From NCBI RefSeq assembly GCF_003260995.1, contig NZ_CP030040.1, positions 1,052,578-1,116,577 on the forward strand: a stretch of 64,000 nt of DNA, written 5' to 3'. The position numbers and the translations under genes were made by a program. The notes beneath the pieces were generated by a model. It had not been told where the DNA came from, ran no database searches, and saw only the letters and a program-made list of their open reading frames with translations. Source of the DNA: Acetobacterium sp. KB-1 (GTDB lineage: Bacteria > Bacillota > Clostridia > Eubacteriales > Eubacteriaceae). This document shows positions 54,901-63,904 of the stretch, one piece after another (the first letter of the stretch is position 1; every line of letters begins with the position of its first letter).

Positions 54901-55070
54901 TTTGAAACCGATTCAGACTGGGCTGATAATTCGTTGACTTTAATCTCTGCAATGGCCTGATCCACAACATACAGCACAATTCCGGCGACAATTGCAAAAA
55001 TAATTGCCACCGGTAGCCCGATGCTTAACAACATTCGGACAAGTAAACCTCTCTTATTATTCATTCTCAT
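51987..55070 (-). CDS. Methyl-accepting chemotaxis protein 3 with Cys-rich PAS domain
   Basis: This 1027-residue chemoreceptor has TM1 (about 10-32), an extracellular dCache domain, TM2 (about 294-317), HAMP, a HAMP-like unit, a cytoplasmic PAS domain (about 455-560), two more HAMP-like units and a signalling hairpin ([18 protein letters not shown] near 875). The PAS has [20 protein letters not shown] followed by Cys508, Cys512, Cys520 and Cys525 (CGMDC, ICQTQSC), a spacing seen in some redox or metal-binding PAS receptors. Unlike receptors 1 and 2 it lacks the acidic LDD(I/L)D tail. Ribosome site weak. Confidence 0.93.
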   Translation of the reverse strand: MRMNNKRGLLVRMLLSIGLPVAIIFAIVAGIVLYVVDQAIAEIKVNELSAQSESVSNQIETYFTKYLEDASQLATNPEIQSLFNQVTPGVGITSTANFPEIKQHLDNVAATDPENIQVTWIADVDSSQFTQSDGVVSDPSYDINVRPWFMELVAKKKAFISEPYVDITTQKIIVSVVAPVFKPGTQELVGATCVDVSIDRIKEIVAENKIGDSGFFVVSTDSGMVFDHPNPDYNNGLLSDTDMSENIITALMDKVAGPISYSTGGTESRGYVAEIGDTGWVLATGLPTTEFNSTFAGILTMMLLIFGLGLIIIVGILVISTGNFVRPITRLAKAADRLALGDVDIDQSMAQDVREDEIGDLTRSFVNMAENIREQAEAAQSFAKGDLSIDIQPKSSEDVLGNSMVLIKESIGNLVSDTIMLSDAAIRGDFTRRAALDRHSGEYAQVISGVNQTLDTVVDKMFWYEAIIDGIPFPVHVTDNDMKWTFMNRAFEDLMIENGVIKDRVSACGMDCHNSRTSICQTQSCGIRQLVDQGVSESYFDWVGRSNKQATAYLKNRNGENVGFIEVVTDLTPMIRVSDYTKAEVARLGENLMRLAEGNLDFDLNCNAADAYTSEVSAQFNEINNSLMLVKESIGTLIDDATMITNAVIDGNLQIRADASNFQGAWRQVVGGMNAILEELNKPLGEVMEVMAAISNGNLQVRINGEYRGDVDLLKQSVNSTATLLDGVVGEITEKIEQLSQGNLDIENAQAFSGDFVTISNALNVIIHSLNEVMGDINIAAEQVNVGANQVSDSSQGLAQGSTEQASSIQELTAAITEIADQTKNNAVDANKARELATDVMGNAEKGNRQMTEMQQSMVEINKSSEDISKIIKVIDDIAFQTNILALNAAVEAARAGQHGKGFAVVAEEVRTLAARSAEAAKETAILIEGSINTVQEGTKIADDTAGALDEIVSGIGKVTSLIGNIAGASNEQATGIAQINMGVEQVAQVVQQNSATAEQSAAASEELSGQSVLLKQMIDQFKIRKG

Positions 55071-55426
55071 TCACTTATGATATCCCTCGATATCATTTCT
55101 ACCTTTCTTTAAGATGTGTTTTTTTACCTACTTATAACTATTGTAGGTATCCTAGCATAAATTGATCGACTCGTTTTCATTGTGAGACAATTTTTACTTT
55201 TATTTAACAATTATGCTATTTACTTATTTCTTAGAAAGCAGAACAAAAAAAGAGCGCAAAAAAAACCATCACTCGCGGCTTCTTTGCACTCATCTCATGT
55301 CTTGAATTGATATTTATTTATATCTTATAACAGATCAAATAAAAAGGCAACTGACTTTTATCAGACTTGTTCATGAAAGCGATTTCTATTTATTTTAGTC
55401 ATGATTAATTTTTATAACTCTGTTTA
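55071..55426. other. Gene-free region of about 355 bases
   Basis: AT-rich stretch between the chemoreceptor and the interrupted methyltransferase gene, both on the minus strand. It holds the terminator at 55242-55292 and, further right toward the chemoreceptor, a TACAAT box without a good -35. No frame with a ribosome site. Confidence 0.5.
55242..55292 (-). terminator. Terminator downstream of the methyltransferase gene
   Basis: On the minus strand GAGTGCAAA pairs with TTTGCGCTC (one wobble), followed by seven T. Confidence 0.65.
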
Positions 55427-56059
55427 TTAAATGTGATCATTCTTTTTCAAGACCATCACCTTACTGTAATCACAATGAATTGTTTGAGTTATTTCAAAAC
55501 CAAACCGAAAAAAATACCGATGCATTTCGCACTTTAGAAAATCCTCAAAGCCGATCGGTTCCGTTTTTTTAATGAGATAAAACGGGATTTTTTTTAGCAA
55601 ACTGGCAGGTTCTTCCCACTCCACAACAATCACTTTTCCGGCTGTTTTTAACACTCTTCGAGCTTCCAAAAGCAGTTGCTCTGCCAGATCAGGACTTGAC
55701 TCATGCAAAACCAGAGAGATCAGTACCACATCAAATTTCTCGCCTGGAAACTACATCTTTGTCGCATCCATATGAATCAGCTTGACATTGGGTATCGCCT
55801 CTTTCTCCACTTTAGCTGCTGCTTTTTGTAACATTGCATCCGAAATATCAATCCCGATCACTTTGGCATTGCTTCTTGTCCCGGCAATGGCAATCGCATT
55901 GGTCCCTGTTCCGGTACACATATCCAAAACCGTTAATAGTTCATCCCCCAATAACGAAATAACGGCATTCCGAGGGCTTGAGACGGCCTTTCTAAAGTAG
56001 GTTCGGTCCAATACATCATAAATCTTTGCACTATTTTGATAGCTTTCATCCGTTCCCAT
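55427..56059 (-). pseudogene. SAM-dependent methyltransferase interrupted by an in-frame TAG
   Basis: The frame starts MGTDESYQNSAKIYD, has the SAM loop VLDMCTGTGTNAIAIAG and VIGIDIS, and reaches DATKM, then TAG (55753-55751). The same frame continues without shift: FPGEKFDVVLISLVLHES, the class I methyltransferase strand 4, then a normal C-terminal half to 55427. The whole would be 210 residues, a usual length. A single CAG-to-TAG change explains it. A sequencing error, a young pseudogene, or UAG readthrough or recoding are the alternatives; I see no second copy. Confidence 0.8.
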
Positions 56060-56133
56060 TTTTTCTCACTTTCACTCATAAATCAATATTCTTATGATAG
56101 GATTTCCCGGAATCCAATTTTTCCGATTTTTCT

Positions 56134-56658
56134 TTACCTAAATTCTTCTCTGGTAATGGAATAAGCCTTAACATCGCGGATTTCACCCGTGTATATCTTT
56201 TCTGCCTGGCGGATTGTTCCTTCATAAAGAAAACCGCATTTCTCAATAACACGCTGGGATCCCAGGTTAAACGGGTAGTGTACTGCCGAGATCAGATCAA
56301 GACCCAGAGTGTCAAAACCGTATGTCAGCACCGCTTTAGCCGCTTCTGTCATAATGCCTTGCCCCCAATAATCTTCGCTCAGTGCATAGCCAAGCATCCG
56401 TGCCTGATCGTTTTGGCGATGGGGATCTTCAATCAACCCGATTGAACCGATAATCCTTTTATTATATTCAATCCCCCAGATATTTTCCTGACCAACAAAG
56501 ATTGTCTCCATGATCACTTCTGTTTCTTCAATGGTTTCGTGGGGTTTCCAGCCGGCCCGCGGACCGACATTTTTATTTTTGGAATAATCAAAAACGTCAT
56601 TGGTGTCATCCAGGGTCAGGGGTCTTAACACCAGGTTTTTCGTAATAATGTTCTTCAT
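56134..56658 (-). CDS. RimJ/RimL-type GNAT acetyltransferase
   Basis: This 174-residue protein has LVLRPLTLDDTNDVFDY at its start, YALSEDYWGQGIMTEAAKAV as the acetyl-CoA loop and NLGSQRVIEKCGF, the order of the protein N-terminal or ribosomal-protein acetyltransferases. The substrate is not assignable. AGAGGAAAAAA precedes the start. Confidence 0.88.
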   Translation of the reverse strand: MKNIITKNLVLRPLTLDDTNDVFDYSKNKNVGPRAGWKPHETIEETEVIMETIFVGQENIWGIEYNKRIIGSIGLIEDPHRQNDQARMLGYALSEDYWGQGIMTEAAKAVLTYGFDTLGLDLISAVHYPFNLGSQRVIEKCGFLYEGTIRQAEKIYTGEIRDVKAYSITREEFR

Positions 56659-56783
56659 TTTTTTCCTCTCTTTTTAAAAATTGATCTGCTTTTCGAAAAG
56701 TGTGTGATCCGCAGAAATTCCATGTCCATTTCGCTGCCTTTCTTATTCTATCTTAAGAACACTCGGCCCGCAATTATAATCGT

Positions 56784-56830
56784 TAAAAAAGCTAACATCC
56801 GAGGTGTATTTCTCGGATGTCAGCTTTTTA
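56784..56830 (-). terminator. Terminator of the FMN reductase gene
   Basis: AAAAAAGCTAACATCCGAG pairs with CTCGGATGTCAGCTTTTT; T runs lie on both strands. It also separates the acetyltransferase gene that follows on the minus strand. Confidence 0.8.
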
Positions 56831-56879
56831 GATTATAACCTTAGCGACCAAACTGCTATCGTTTTATAAAATGATTGTA

Positions 56880-57437
56880 CTAAACCCGCAAGGTTTTTAA
56901 TGCACCACTCCAGGTAATCACCTGATCAAAGACATCATTAAGCGATTCCTCATGACGTGGGTCAGGGGTGAAAACGCTCATGTTTTCAAAATCGGTAAAC
57001 AGGTTTAGCATCACCTGAGCCCGGACATCGGCCATATGGAGTTCCCCGGCAACAAGGCGGAGCGCTTCAACGGCTCTCGTCCCACCGGCGCTGCCATATG
57101 CTACAAATCCAACGGCTTTATTTTTCCATTCCACATTCAAATAGTCAATCGCATTTTTTAATGCGCCGGGGATGCTGTGATTATATTCTGCAGATACAAA
57201 GATAAAACCATCAAATTCACTGATTTTTTTTGACCACGCTTTGGTATGTTCTTTTGTGTATTGTTGCATCATGGCCGGATATGGCTCATCCAAAAGCGGT
57301 AGATTATAGTCTGCAATATCCACCAACTCAAATGTGGCGTCTGATCGCTTCTGTGCCAGTTTTTCAACCCACTTAGCAACCGCTTCCCCATTTCGTCCTG
57401 GTCGGGTGCTACCTAAAATAATTCCAATTTTTGCCAT
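56880..57437 (-). CDS. NADPH-dependent FMN reductase
   Basis: This 185-residue flavodoxin-fold enzyme has GIILGSTRPGRNGEAVAKW (FMN-phosphate loop), DYNLPLLDEP, FVSAEYNHSIPGALKNAID and GFVAYGSAGG, the motif set of the azobenzene/FMN reductase family. It reduces flavins or quinones with NADPH. Two ATGs (57440, 57437) follow AGGAGG; the second has the better spacing. Confidence 0.9.
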   Translation of the reverse strand: MAKIGIILGSTRPGRNGEAVAKWVEKLAQKRSDATFELVDIADYNLPLLDEPYPAMMQQYTKEHTKAWSKKISEFDGFIFVSAEYNHSIPGALKNAIDYLNVEWKNKAVGFVAYGSAGGTRAVEALRLVAGELHMADVRAQVMLNLFTDFENMSVFTPDPRHEESLNDVFDQVITWSGALKTLRV

Positions 57438-57542
57438 CATAAACCTCCTGGTATTCTATATCGTTTAACCAATATTAAATTGATTTAATATAATTGTACC
57501 CGTTTAAAGATGAACTAAACAGCTTCTTTATTATTTTAAGTC

Positions 57543-59306
57543 TTAAACAACGCTTCTTTTAATCTGCCACTGTTGCTTTTTATTGAGCGTTTTTACATAG
57601 CCGGCATAAATCCCGTTGCCCTGTAACAATTGCTGATGGTTTCCCCTTTCAACAATCCGCCCGTCAGCAATTAAAAGAATCTGATCGGCATTCTTAATGG
57701 TATGAATGCGGTGAGCAATGACCAGCAGGGTTTTTCCCTTGACCAGTTCACTGATGGCTTCTTGAATATAGCGTTCATTGTCCCGGTCAACACTGGCAGT
57801 TGCTTCATCCAGAATAACTATCGGAGCATCTTTGAGAATACACCGGGCAATCGAAACACGTTGTTTTTCACCACCGGACAAACTGGCTCCACCTTCGCCC
57901 ACCAGGGTATCAAAGCCATCGGGCAGCGCCATGATAAAATCATAACAGCGGGCTTTTCTGGCGGCTTCTGTCACCTCTTCCCGGGTTGCGTCCTGGCGAC
58001 CCATGGCAATATTGTTGTAGATGGTATCCTTGAATAAATAAACGCGCTGAAAAACCATGCTGATTTGTTCCATTAATTGCGCGAGGGGAACCGTTTTTAG
58101 ATCCACGCCCCGGATCATAATTTCGCCCTGTCTGACATCCCAAAACCGTGCCAGCAGATTGGCCACGGTTGTTTTTCCACCGCCTGACGGGCCAACCAGT
58201 GCAGTCATGGTCTGGCTTTTTAACTCACAGGAAATGTCGTCCAATACCAGCTCCTCACCATAGCCAAAGCGGACGTTCTTAAATGCGACTTCAATGCCAT
58301 CGGCGGCCTGCTGCGGGAGGGTTTGCTGGCCGCCGTCATCCAGTTCCGGTTCATCGAGTACCGCTTCAATGCGATCAAGACAGCAATTCATAATATTCAG
58401 TACCGGAGCTTCCAGGTACAACGCCTTCAGGGGCCCAAACATCTCAAAGACAAAAAGTAGTACTCCCAACAGATAAGGCAAACCGAGCTCACCATTGACG
58501 GTGAGGAAAATTGACATCCCGAATACCCCGGTTATGCCAATGGCAAGGACAACAAACAAACCAACAATCCAGGGGGACATGGCACTTTCAAAGTCAATGT
58601 TTTTGTCCATGGAGCGCTTGAAATTCTGACGAAGCTCCCCGGATTTTTCACCCAGAAGATTATAGCTTTTAATCACGGCAATCCCCTCAACAAAGGCTAG
58701 CACCGCATCAGTAAGTAATTCACTTTGTTGCTGACGCAAAACTGACTCCTGGGCCGATACTTTTTTTTGCATCTGCTCTCCCACTACCACCGCAACACCG
58801 GTGGTGACCAGAGCGATAACACCCAGGCGCCAGTCAAGCAGACACATAAAGAGCAGCATTACTGCGGCTGAAAAAATAAAGCTCATGATATTTCCCAGCT
58901 TATGCATAATATTTTCTTCAATAAACGCCATATCAGTACTTAAAACCGAGCTGATTTTACCAATATTCCCCTCGGTAAAATATCCCATCGGCATTTTACG
59001 AAGATGATTCCCCAATTCAATCCGTTTATCCGCAAACAGCAGATAGCCGGCGCCACTTTGCAATTCGTCGGTTACCCGATGAACAATCATCTGAATCAGC
59101 AGTGTCACCACTAGTGCAATCCCCACATAAAGACAATCGGTAGCAGTGATGCTGTTATCATAGAATCGGGATAACAACATAAAACCGTAGTAGATGGGCA
59201 TTTTTGAAAGAATGGCCTCAATCACGGCGAAAACAAAAGCGCCTTTGATGCGCCAGCTGTATTTTCCGGACAGCTTGATAATCCGCTTGATCATTTTTCT
59301 AATCAT
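57543..59306 (-). CDS. ABC transporter, half-size (membrane plus ATPase), second of pair
   Basis: This 587-residue protein has a six-helix ABC exporter-type membrane domain (about 15-305) and an ATPase domain (about 335-575) with GPSGGGKTT, LSGGEKQR and VILDEATASVD. It overlaps the preceding ABC gene by 8 bases, so the two probably form a heterodimer. Proteins of this fold in siderophore loci (IrtAB, YbtPQ) import metal chelates despite the exporter fold. Import here is inferred from the ECF genes alongside. Confidence 0.9.
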   Translation of the reverse strand: MIRKMIKRIIKLSGKYSWRIKGAFVFAVIEAILSKMPIYYGFMLLSRFYDNSITATDCLYVGIALVVTLLIQMIVHRVTDELQSGAGYLLFADKRIELGNHLRKMPMGYFTEGNIGKISSVLSTDMAFIEENIMHKLGNIMSFIFSAAVMLLFMCLLDWRLGVIALVTTGVAVVVGEQMQKKVSAQESVLRQQQSELLTDAVLAFVEGIAVIKSYNLLGEKSGELRQNFKRSMDKNIDFESAMSPWIVGLFVVLAIGITGVFGMSIFLTVNGELGLPYLLGVLLFVFEMFGPLKALYLEAPVLNIMNCCLDRIEAVLDEPELDDGGQQTLPQQAADGIEVAFKNVRFGYGEELVLDDISCELKSQTMTALVGPSGGGKTTVANLLARFWDVRQGEIMIRGVDLKTVPLAQLMEQISMVFQRVYLFKDTIYNNIAMGRQDATREEVTEAARKARCYDFIMALPDGFDTLVGEGGASLSGGEKQRVSIARCILKDAPIVILDEATASVDRDNERYIQEAISELVKGKTLLVIAHRIHTIKNADQILLIADGRIVERGNHQQLLQGNGIYAGYVKTLNKKQQWQIKRSVV

Positions 59307-61044
59307 TATCTTTTACCTCTTTCATCTGCCAGTCCGCACTTTTCTGATTATGCATCCATAATTTTTGATACAAAGAAGAAGTTTCAAGTAATTCCTGATG
59401 GGTGCCATGGGCTGAAATGGAACCACTTTCAAGCACATAGATCTGATCGGCACCCATTACAGAAGTCAGTCGGTGGGCAATAACAAAGGTTGTTTTATCG
59501 TGCACCAGCGCTGACAAGGCAGCTTCCATTTTTTCCTCGTTTTCCGGGTCGGCAAAAGCGGTTGCTTCATCCAGCACCAGAATCGGCGCATTTTTAAGAA
59601 TCGCCCGGGCCAGGGTGATCCGCTGTTTCTGCCCGCCGGATAGCTGATTACCGCAATCCCCGGCGAAGGTATCGATGCCGTTTGGCAACTGCCGGATAAA
59701 TTCCAGGCACTGGGCTTTTTCAGCGGCCAGTAGAATCGCTTCATCCCCAGCCTCCGGTTTGCCCAGACGGATGTTTTCCCGGATACTGGTATTAAATAAA
59801 AACTGATCCTGGGCTACGTATGAAATGCAATCATTCAAAGCTTCCAGACTCATGGTACAGATATTTTGTCCGCCAATGCTAATTTCACCATCATTGACAT
59901 CGTAATAATGGACCAGTAATTTGGCCAGAGTGCTTTTCCCTGAACCGGATTCGCCCACCAACGCAATGGTTTCACCTGGTTTGGCCGCTAAGTTGATGTG
60001 ATGAATCACCGTAGCATCCTGATAACCAAAGCTTACATCGGTAAATAAAACGGAATGATCGGTTCCTAAAAAAGACGCCGTCCCGGCCTTTAGCGGCGTT
60101 GCATCGATAACACTTTCAACTTCAGCAAGTTTATAATTGAGCTGTGGTAATGCCGACATAAACGACAGCGCCCGTAAAAGCGGGATCCCCAGAGCCATCG
60201 ACATACACATCGTAAGGATCAGATCCGGCAGGGTGGAATAGCCCTGAAGGACAAAATAAGATCCCAGCGGCAGGGTCAGAATCAGGGTATAGGGCAACAG
60301 ACAGCCATAGACGGCCATCCATGGCCAGCAGGCTTTAAACCACTTTAAGGTAAAATCCCGGTAATTTTTTACATCGGTTTTAAAGTGTCGATAAGATTCG
60401 CCTTCCCGGTTAAACACTTTGACTACTTCCATACCATTGATATATTCAATGATGGTGTTATTCATCGTTTGACCAGCGGTAAAATATTCCCCCATTCGAT
60501 TCATACCAATGCTGTACATGGCCATCATCGCCAATAAGCTTAGTGGTACCGAGGCCATCGCCATGAGTGCCAATTTCCAGTCTACGATAATCAGAGCGCC
60601 GTAGATGACCACCGGAACCATCACGTTGGCAAATCCCTCAGGGATGGCATGAGCCAACAGTGTTTCGAGACTGTCAACATCGTCCACAAAGAGTTTTTTC
60701 AGTCGGCCGGTGCCTTTTTGTTCAATCACGCCAAGGGGCAAGTTTTCCATTTTTTCCTGAAGAGAGATCCGGATGTTTTTTAAGGTGCCATAAGCGGCTT
60801 TATGGGAAAGATCCAATCCAACCCCCATAAATACGGCCTGGAAAACAAGAAAAAACAATACCATGCCGACCCGAATCAGAATGACGCTGGTTGCCAGGGT
60901 ATCGCCATTAATTAACGGAGTAATGATTTGATAGACCATTAAAAATGGAAACACGCCAGCCAGAACACTTAGGATTAGAAGAATAGTGGCAAACAGCATT
61001 TTCGTTTTCTGGTCTTCGGCATAAATGATGATTCTTTTAAACAT
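59299..61044 (-). CDS. ABC transporter, half-size (membrane plus ATPase), first of pair
   Basis: This 581-residue protein has a six-helix membrane domain (about 20-300) and an ATPase domain (about 330-560) with GESGSGKST, LSGGQKQR and LVLDEATAFAD. The LDEATA(F/S) pattern and the pairing with the next gene fit the IrtAB/YbtPQ type. AGAAGG before the ATG at 61044 rejects a frame 30 bases longer. It overlaps the EcfA stop by 8 bases. Confidence 0.9.
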   Translation of the reverse strand: MFKRIIIYAEDQKTKMLFATILLILSVLAGVFPFLMVYQIITPLINGDTLATSVILIRVGMVLFFLVFQAVFMGVGLDLSHKAAYGTLKNIRISLQEKMENLPLGVIEQKGTGRLKKLFVDDVDSLETLLAHAIPEGFANVMVPVVIYGALIIVDWKLALMAMASVPLSLLAMMAMYSIGMNRMGEYFTAGQTMNNTIIEYINGMEVVKVFNREGESYRHFKTDVKNYRDFTLKWFKACWPWMAVYGCLLPYTLILTLPLGSYFVLQGYSTLPDLILTMCMSMALGIPLLRALSFMSALPQLNYKLAEVESVIDATPLKAGTASFLGTDHSVLFTDVSFGYQDATVIHHINLAAKPGETIALVGESGSGKSTLAKLLVHYYDVNDGEISIGGQNICTMSLEALNDCISYVAQDQFLFNTSIRENIRLGKPEAGDEAILLAAEKAQCLEFIRQLPNGIDTFAGDCGNQLSGGQKQRITLARAILKNAPILVLDEATAFADPENEEKMEAALSALVHDKTTFVIAHRLTSVMGADQIYVLESGSISAHGTHQELLETSSLYQKLWMHNQKSADWQMKEVKDND

Positions 61045-62545
61045 ATAAACCTTCTTTCTGCAATTGTTTCTCATAGAGATTAATAAATAGGGTTCTGGTT
61101 TTTTTTATGCCAGCTTCATCTAGCGGGTAAAGATCCATGCTTAAATCCCGATTAAGCAGCAGCACCTCATCGGCACAACCTAGAATCAGCTCCAGATCAT
61201 GGGTAATAATCACCGTGACATCGACCACCTCCCGATTTTCTAGAATCAGTTGACAAAATGCTTCCATTGATTGGCGATCCAAACCGCTTGTGGGTTCATC
61301 AAAAAAAAGGTATTTCTTTTGTCCGTAAATGGCGGAAGCAATCGCTAAGCGCTGTTTTTGCCCTCCGGAAAGAGAAGCCGGATGGCGTTGGGACAGGTCG
61401 CTCAGCCCCAATTGATCGAGGATGGCATGGGCTTTCTTTACATCCGGGGATTTAACCCCAAGCAGCACTTCATCAAGAACCGTTCGGGCAAAGAGCTGAC
61501 TGTTTACATCCTGCATCACCAGGAAACTCTCAGCCTGTCTGGCCCGCTTATTTTTTTTAGATCCATTTAAAAGGATATCGCCCTGGTAATTTAAGAAGCC
61601 CATGACGCAGGCAATCAGACTCGACTTGCCGACGCCATTTTCGCCTACAATGGCCAGCACTGTATTTTTTCTGATTTGAAGATTCGCCATCTTCAAAATC
61701 GTCTGCTTGTTACGGCGCACCAAAAGCTGCTGAAAGCCCATGGCCACTTCCTTAAGCGGTTGCTTTGCGACTCTTTTTGAGTCAACCTGGTCGAAGTCCA
61801 GGGTTCTCAGGCCCATTTTCCGTTTATCGGCCTCTGAAACAGCTTCAAGCTCTGCGGGACGATATTCGTTTAGGATTTTTCCATCTTCAAGAAAGATATA
61901 TCGGGTCGCCAGATTCTTTAAATAGTGAAGCCGATGTTCTGAAATAATAATGGTTTTACCCTGGGATTTCAACTGTTTTAAAATGTTGTGAAGCTGTCCG
62001 ATCGACTGGAGATCCAGATTGGATGAGGGTTCATCCAATACGTAAATATCCGGGTTCATGGCGTAAATCGAACCACAGGCAATCCGCTGTTTTTCGCCTC
62101 CGGAGAGCCTGAAAATATCGCGGTTGATGAGCTTTTCCAAGCTGAAATCCTGGACGCTCTGCTTTAGACGATGGTGGATTGCATCCCGGCTTAAATCCTG
62201 ATTCTCGCAGCCAAAGGCCAGTTCGCCGGTGGTATCGACGTTGAAAAATTGAGATTTGGGATTCTGAAAAACACTGCCCACAAATTGGGAGATCTCCCGA
62301 ATGGTCATATCCAGAGTGTTTTTCCCCATTAGCATCACCTCGCCTTGTAGCCCGGCGGGATAAAACATCGGAATCAGGCCGTTGAGCAGCCGAGTAATTG
62401 TGGTTTTGCCACAGCCGCTTTTGCCACACAAAACAATACATTCGCCTTTTTCAATGGTGAGGGAAATATTGTCCAGAGCATTTTGATGACTGGGGTTGTC
62501 TTGTCCACCTTCATAAGCAACTGAGATATTATTTAGCCGAATCAT
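61037..62545 (-). CDS. ECF transporter ATPase, two domains fused
   Basis: This 502-residue protein has two ABC ATPase domains in one chain: CGKSGCGKTT with LSGGEKQRIA and VLDEPSSNLD; then GENGVGKSS with LSGGQKQRLAIA and FFDEPTSGLD. This is the fused EcfA-type ATPase of group I/II ECF transporters. The ATG at 62545 overlaps the EcfT stop as ATGA, so it is preferred to 62554. It energises uptake through EcfT and the S component. Confidence 0.92.
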   Translation of the reverse strand: MIRLNNISVAYEGGQDNPSHQNALDNISLTIEKGECIVLCGKSGCGKTTITRLLNGLIPMFYPAGLQGEVMLMGKNTLDMTIREISQFVGSVFQNPKSQFFNVDTTGELAFGCENQDLSRDAIHHRLKQSVQDFSLEKLINRDIFRLSGGEKQRIACGSIYAMNPDIYVLDEPSSNLDLQSIGQLHNILKQLKSQGKTIIISEHRLHYLKNLATRYIFLEDGKILNEYRPAELEAVSEADKRKMGLRTLDFDQVDSKRVAKQPLKEVAMGFQQLLVRRNKQTILKMANLQIRKNTVLAIVGENGVGKSSLIACVMGFLNYQGDILLNGSKKNKRARQAESFLVMQDVNSQLFARTVLDEVLLGVKSPDVKKAHAILDQLGLSDLSQRHPASLSGGQKQRLAIASAIYGQKKYLFFDEPTSGLDRQSMEAFCQLILENREVVDVTVIITHDLELILGCADEVLLLNRDLSMDLYPLDEAGIKKTRTLFINLYEKQLQKEGLYV

Positions 62546-63264
62546 CCTAGCCATCCTTTCTTCATTAAAATAAAAATGATAATGACACCTGCCATCAGGG
62601 TGTAGTCCGGTAACCTTAATTTAACATCCGCCAGATTGGACCGGACTGAATCCCGGTCCAGGCCCCGGGTCATAGCTGCTGCGGCCAACTCGTCCATCAC
62701 GCCTGCCGATGAGATCAGCAAGGGCACCATCACATATTCCAGGGTCATAAACGGTTTAAACAACACTGCTTGTATCCCCATGGGGATGCCCCGATAAGAC
62801 ATGGCTTGAACGATGGCCTGGTACTCTTCTTTTACGGTTGGCACAAAGCGTACCATCACCGCAAAGGGAATGATAAAGCCCATCGGTAGATGCGCTTTTT
62901 GAAAAGCTGCAATAAATTCACTTACCGTGGTGTTTTTCATCAGCACGGTAAAGCACATCACCATTGGTAAAAAAAGGCGAATCATCCGACTGGCGATGAT
63001 CAAACCCTGGCCAATCGGAGTGGACACCTGTAGTCCATAGCCGCTGTCAATGGCTAGTAGCAGAAAGAAGAGACCCCCATAAAGCAGGGTCTCTTTAATC
63101 AACCTTCCATTAAGTAGAAGCAAGCAGGAAATTCCGGCCAGCAGCACTTCAACCATTATCGGTTTTCTCCCCATCATCATGATATTGATCAGGACAAATA
63201 GAACCAGTTTGGTTCGGGGATCAATTTTCACCACTGAATTTGACTGCAGTGTAATGGCAGGCAT
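62542..63264 (-). CDS. ECF transporter T component (CbiQ/EcfT family)
   Basis: This 240-residue membrane protein has about five or six hydrophobic segments and IDPRTKLVLFVLINIMMMG, the typical CbiQ start. YRGIPMGIQ and AAAMTRGLD stand in the two cytoplasmic coupling-helix positions, where A-R-G motifs contact the ATPases. Start and S-component stop share one base (TAATG). It joins the S component to the ATPase. Confidence 0.92.
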   Translation of the reverse strand: MPAITLQSNSVVKIDPRTKLVLFVLINIMMMGRKPIMVEVLLAGISCLLLLNGRLIKETLLYGGLFFLLLAIDSGYGLQVSTPIGQGLIIASRMIRLFLPMVMCFTVLMKNTTVSEFIAAFQKAHLPMGFIIPFAVMVRFVPTVKEEYQAIVQAMSYRGIPMGIQAVLFKPFMTLEYVMVPLLISSAGVMDELAAAAMTRGLDRDSVRSNLADVKLRLPDYTLMAGVIIIFILMKKGWLG

Positions 63265-63842
63265 TAGACAATTCCTGCTCGTTTAAAGTGATGCTTCAGG
63301 GCTTTGTTTCCGAGTACCCCACCGATTATGCCGCCGATAAATCCGGAGAGAATTAATCCCAGGATGATCCCCTCGGGAGCAAGGCTGGCAAAATTTGCAA
63401 CATAGGCTTCGCCGTAATATTGGGTCATGGACTTAAAGAACGCTTCTTTTGCAAAAATGATCGACAAAAATGGCCCTACAAACATTGACGAAAAAAAGCC
63501 GTATCCCAGTACATTGTGCTTTGGCGATTCGAAATTCCCCAGACCCGATGTCACCTCCGCCGCTAATCCGCAGAGTAGCGAAAAAAGCAGGGGATAAAAC
63601 GAGGTACTCGACATCACCAGACCGCACAATGCCGCAAGAATCAAAATGGCGCCTCTTTTGGGGACCTTGTTGATATAGAGCATATAAATTGGGCCCAGCA
63701 CAATGCCCGTTAAAAATGCCACCATTAAAAAGGTAATCGGCGTAAACCCGGTAATCACCGCCATCGCGATTAACCCCATAACAAAAATAGCCGCGAAAGC
63801 ACCTGCCAGAATCAACTCTTTTGTTGATAATTTCTTTTTCAT
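63264..63842 (-). CDS. ECF substrate-binding (S) component, MptS/Trep_Strep-type
   Basis: This 192-residue, very hydrophobic protein has about six membrane segments, starting MKKKLSTKELILAGAFAAIF. By location and pattern (SSTSFYPLLFSLLCGLAAE, conserved GNFESPKHN loop) it resembles the Trep_Strep/MptS family of S components, whose substrate is not settled. TTGGAGGTTAGT before the ATG at 63842 sets the start; an ATG 12 bases upstream overlaps the ribosome site. It is the first gene of the operon 63842-57543. Confidence 0.85.
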   Translation of the reverse strand: MKKKLSTKELILAGAFAAIFVMGLIAMAVITGFTPITFLMVAFLTGIVLGPIYMLYINKVPKRGAILILAALCGLVMSSTSFYPLLFSLLCGLAAEVTSGLGNFESPKHNVLGYGFFSSMFVGPFLSIIFAKEAFFKSMTQYYGEAYVANFASLAPEGIILGLILSGFIGGIIGGVLGNKALKHHFKRAGIV

Positions 63843-63856
63843 ACTAACCTCCAAAT

Positions 63857-63894
63857 AAAATGCGTATGTTAGATAATTCTAACATACGCATTTT
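63857..63894. promoter_or_regulatory. 38-base palindrome in front of the ECF operon
   Basis: AAAATGCGTATGTTAGA and its exact complement flank TAAT. It lies 14 bases before the S-component start, overlapping the 5' leader. The inner GTTAGATAATTCTAAC has the symmetry of a repressor box; as RNA on the minus strand it is followed by TTTTATTT, so it could alternatively be a terminator or attenuator. Confidence 0.7.
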
Positions 63895-63904
63895 ATCATT
63901 GACA

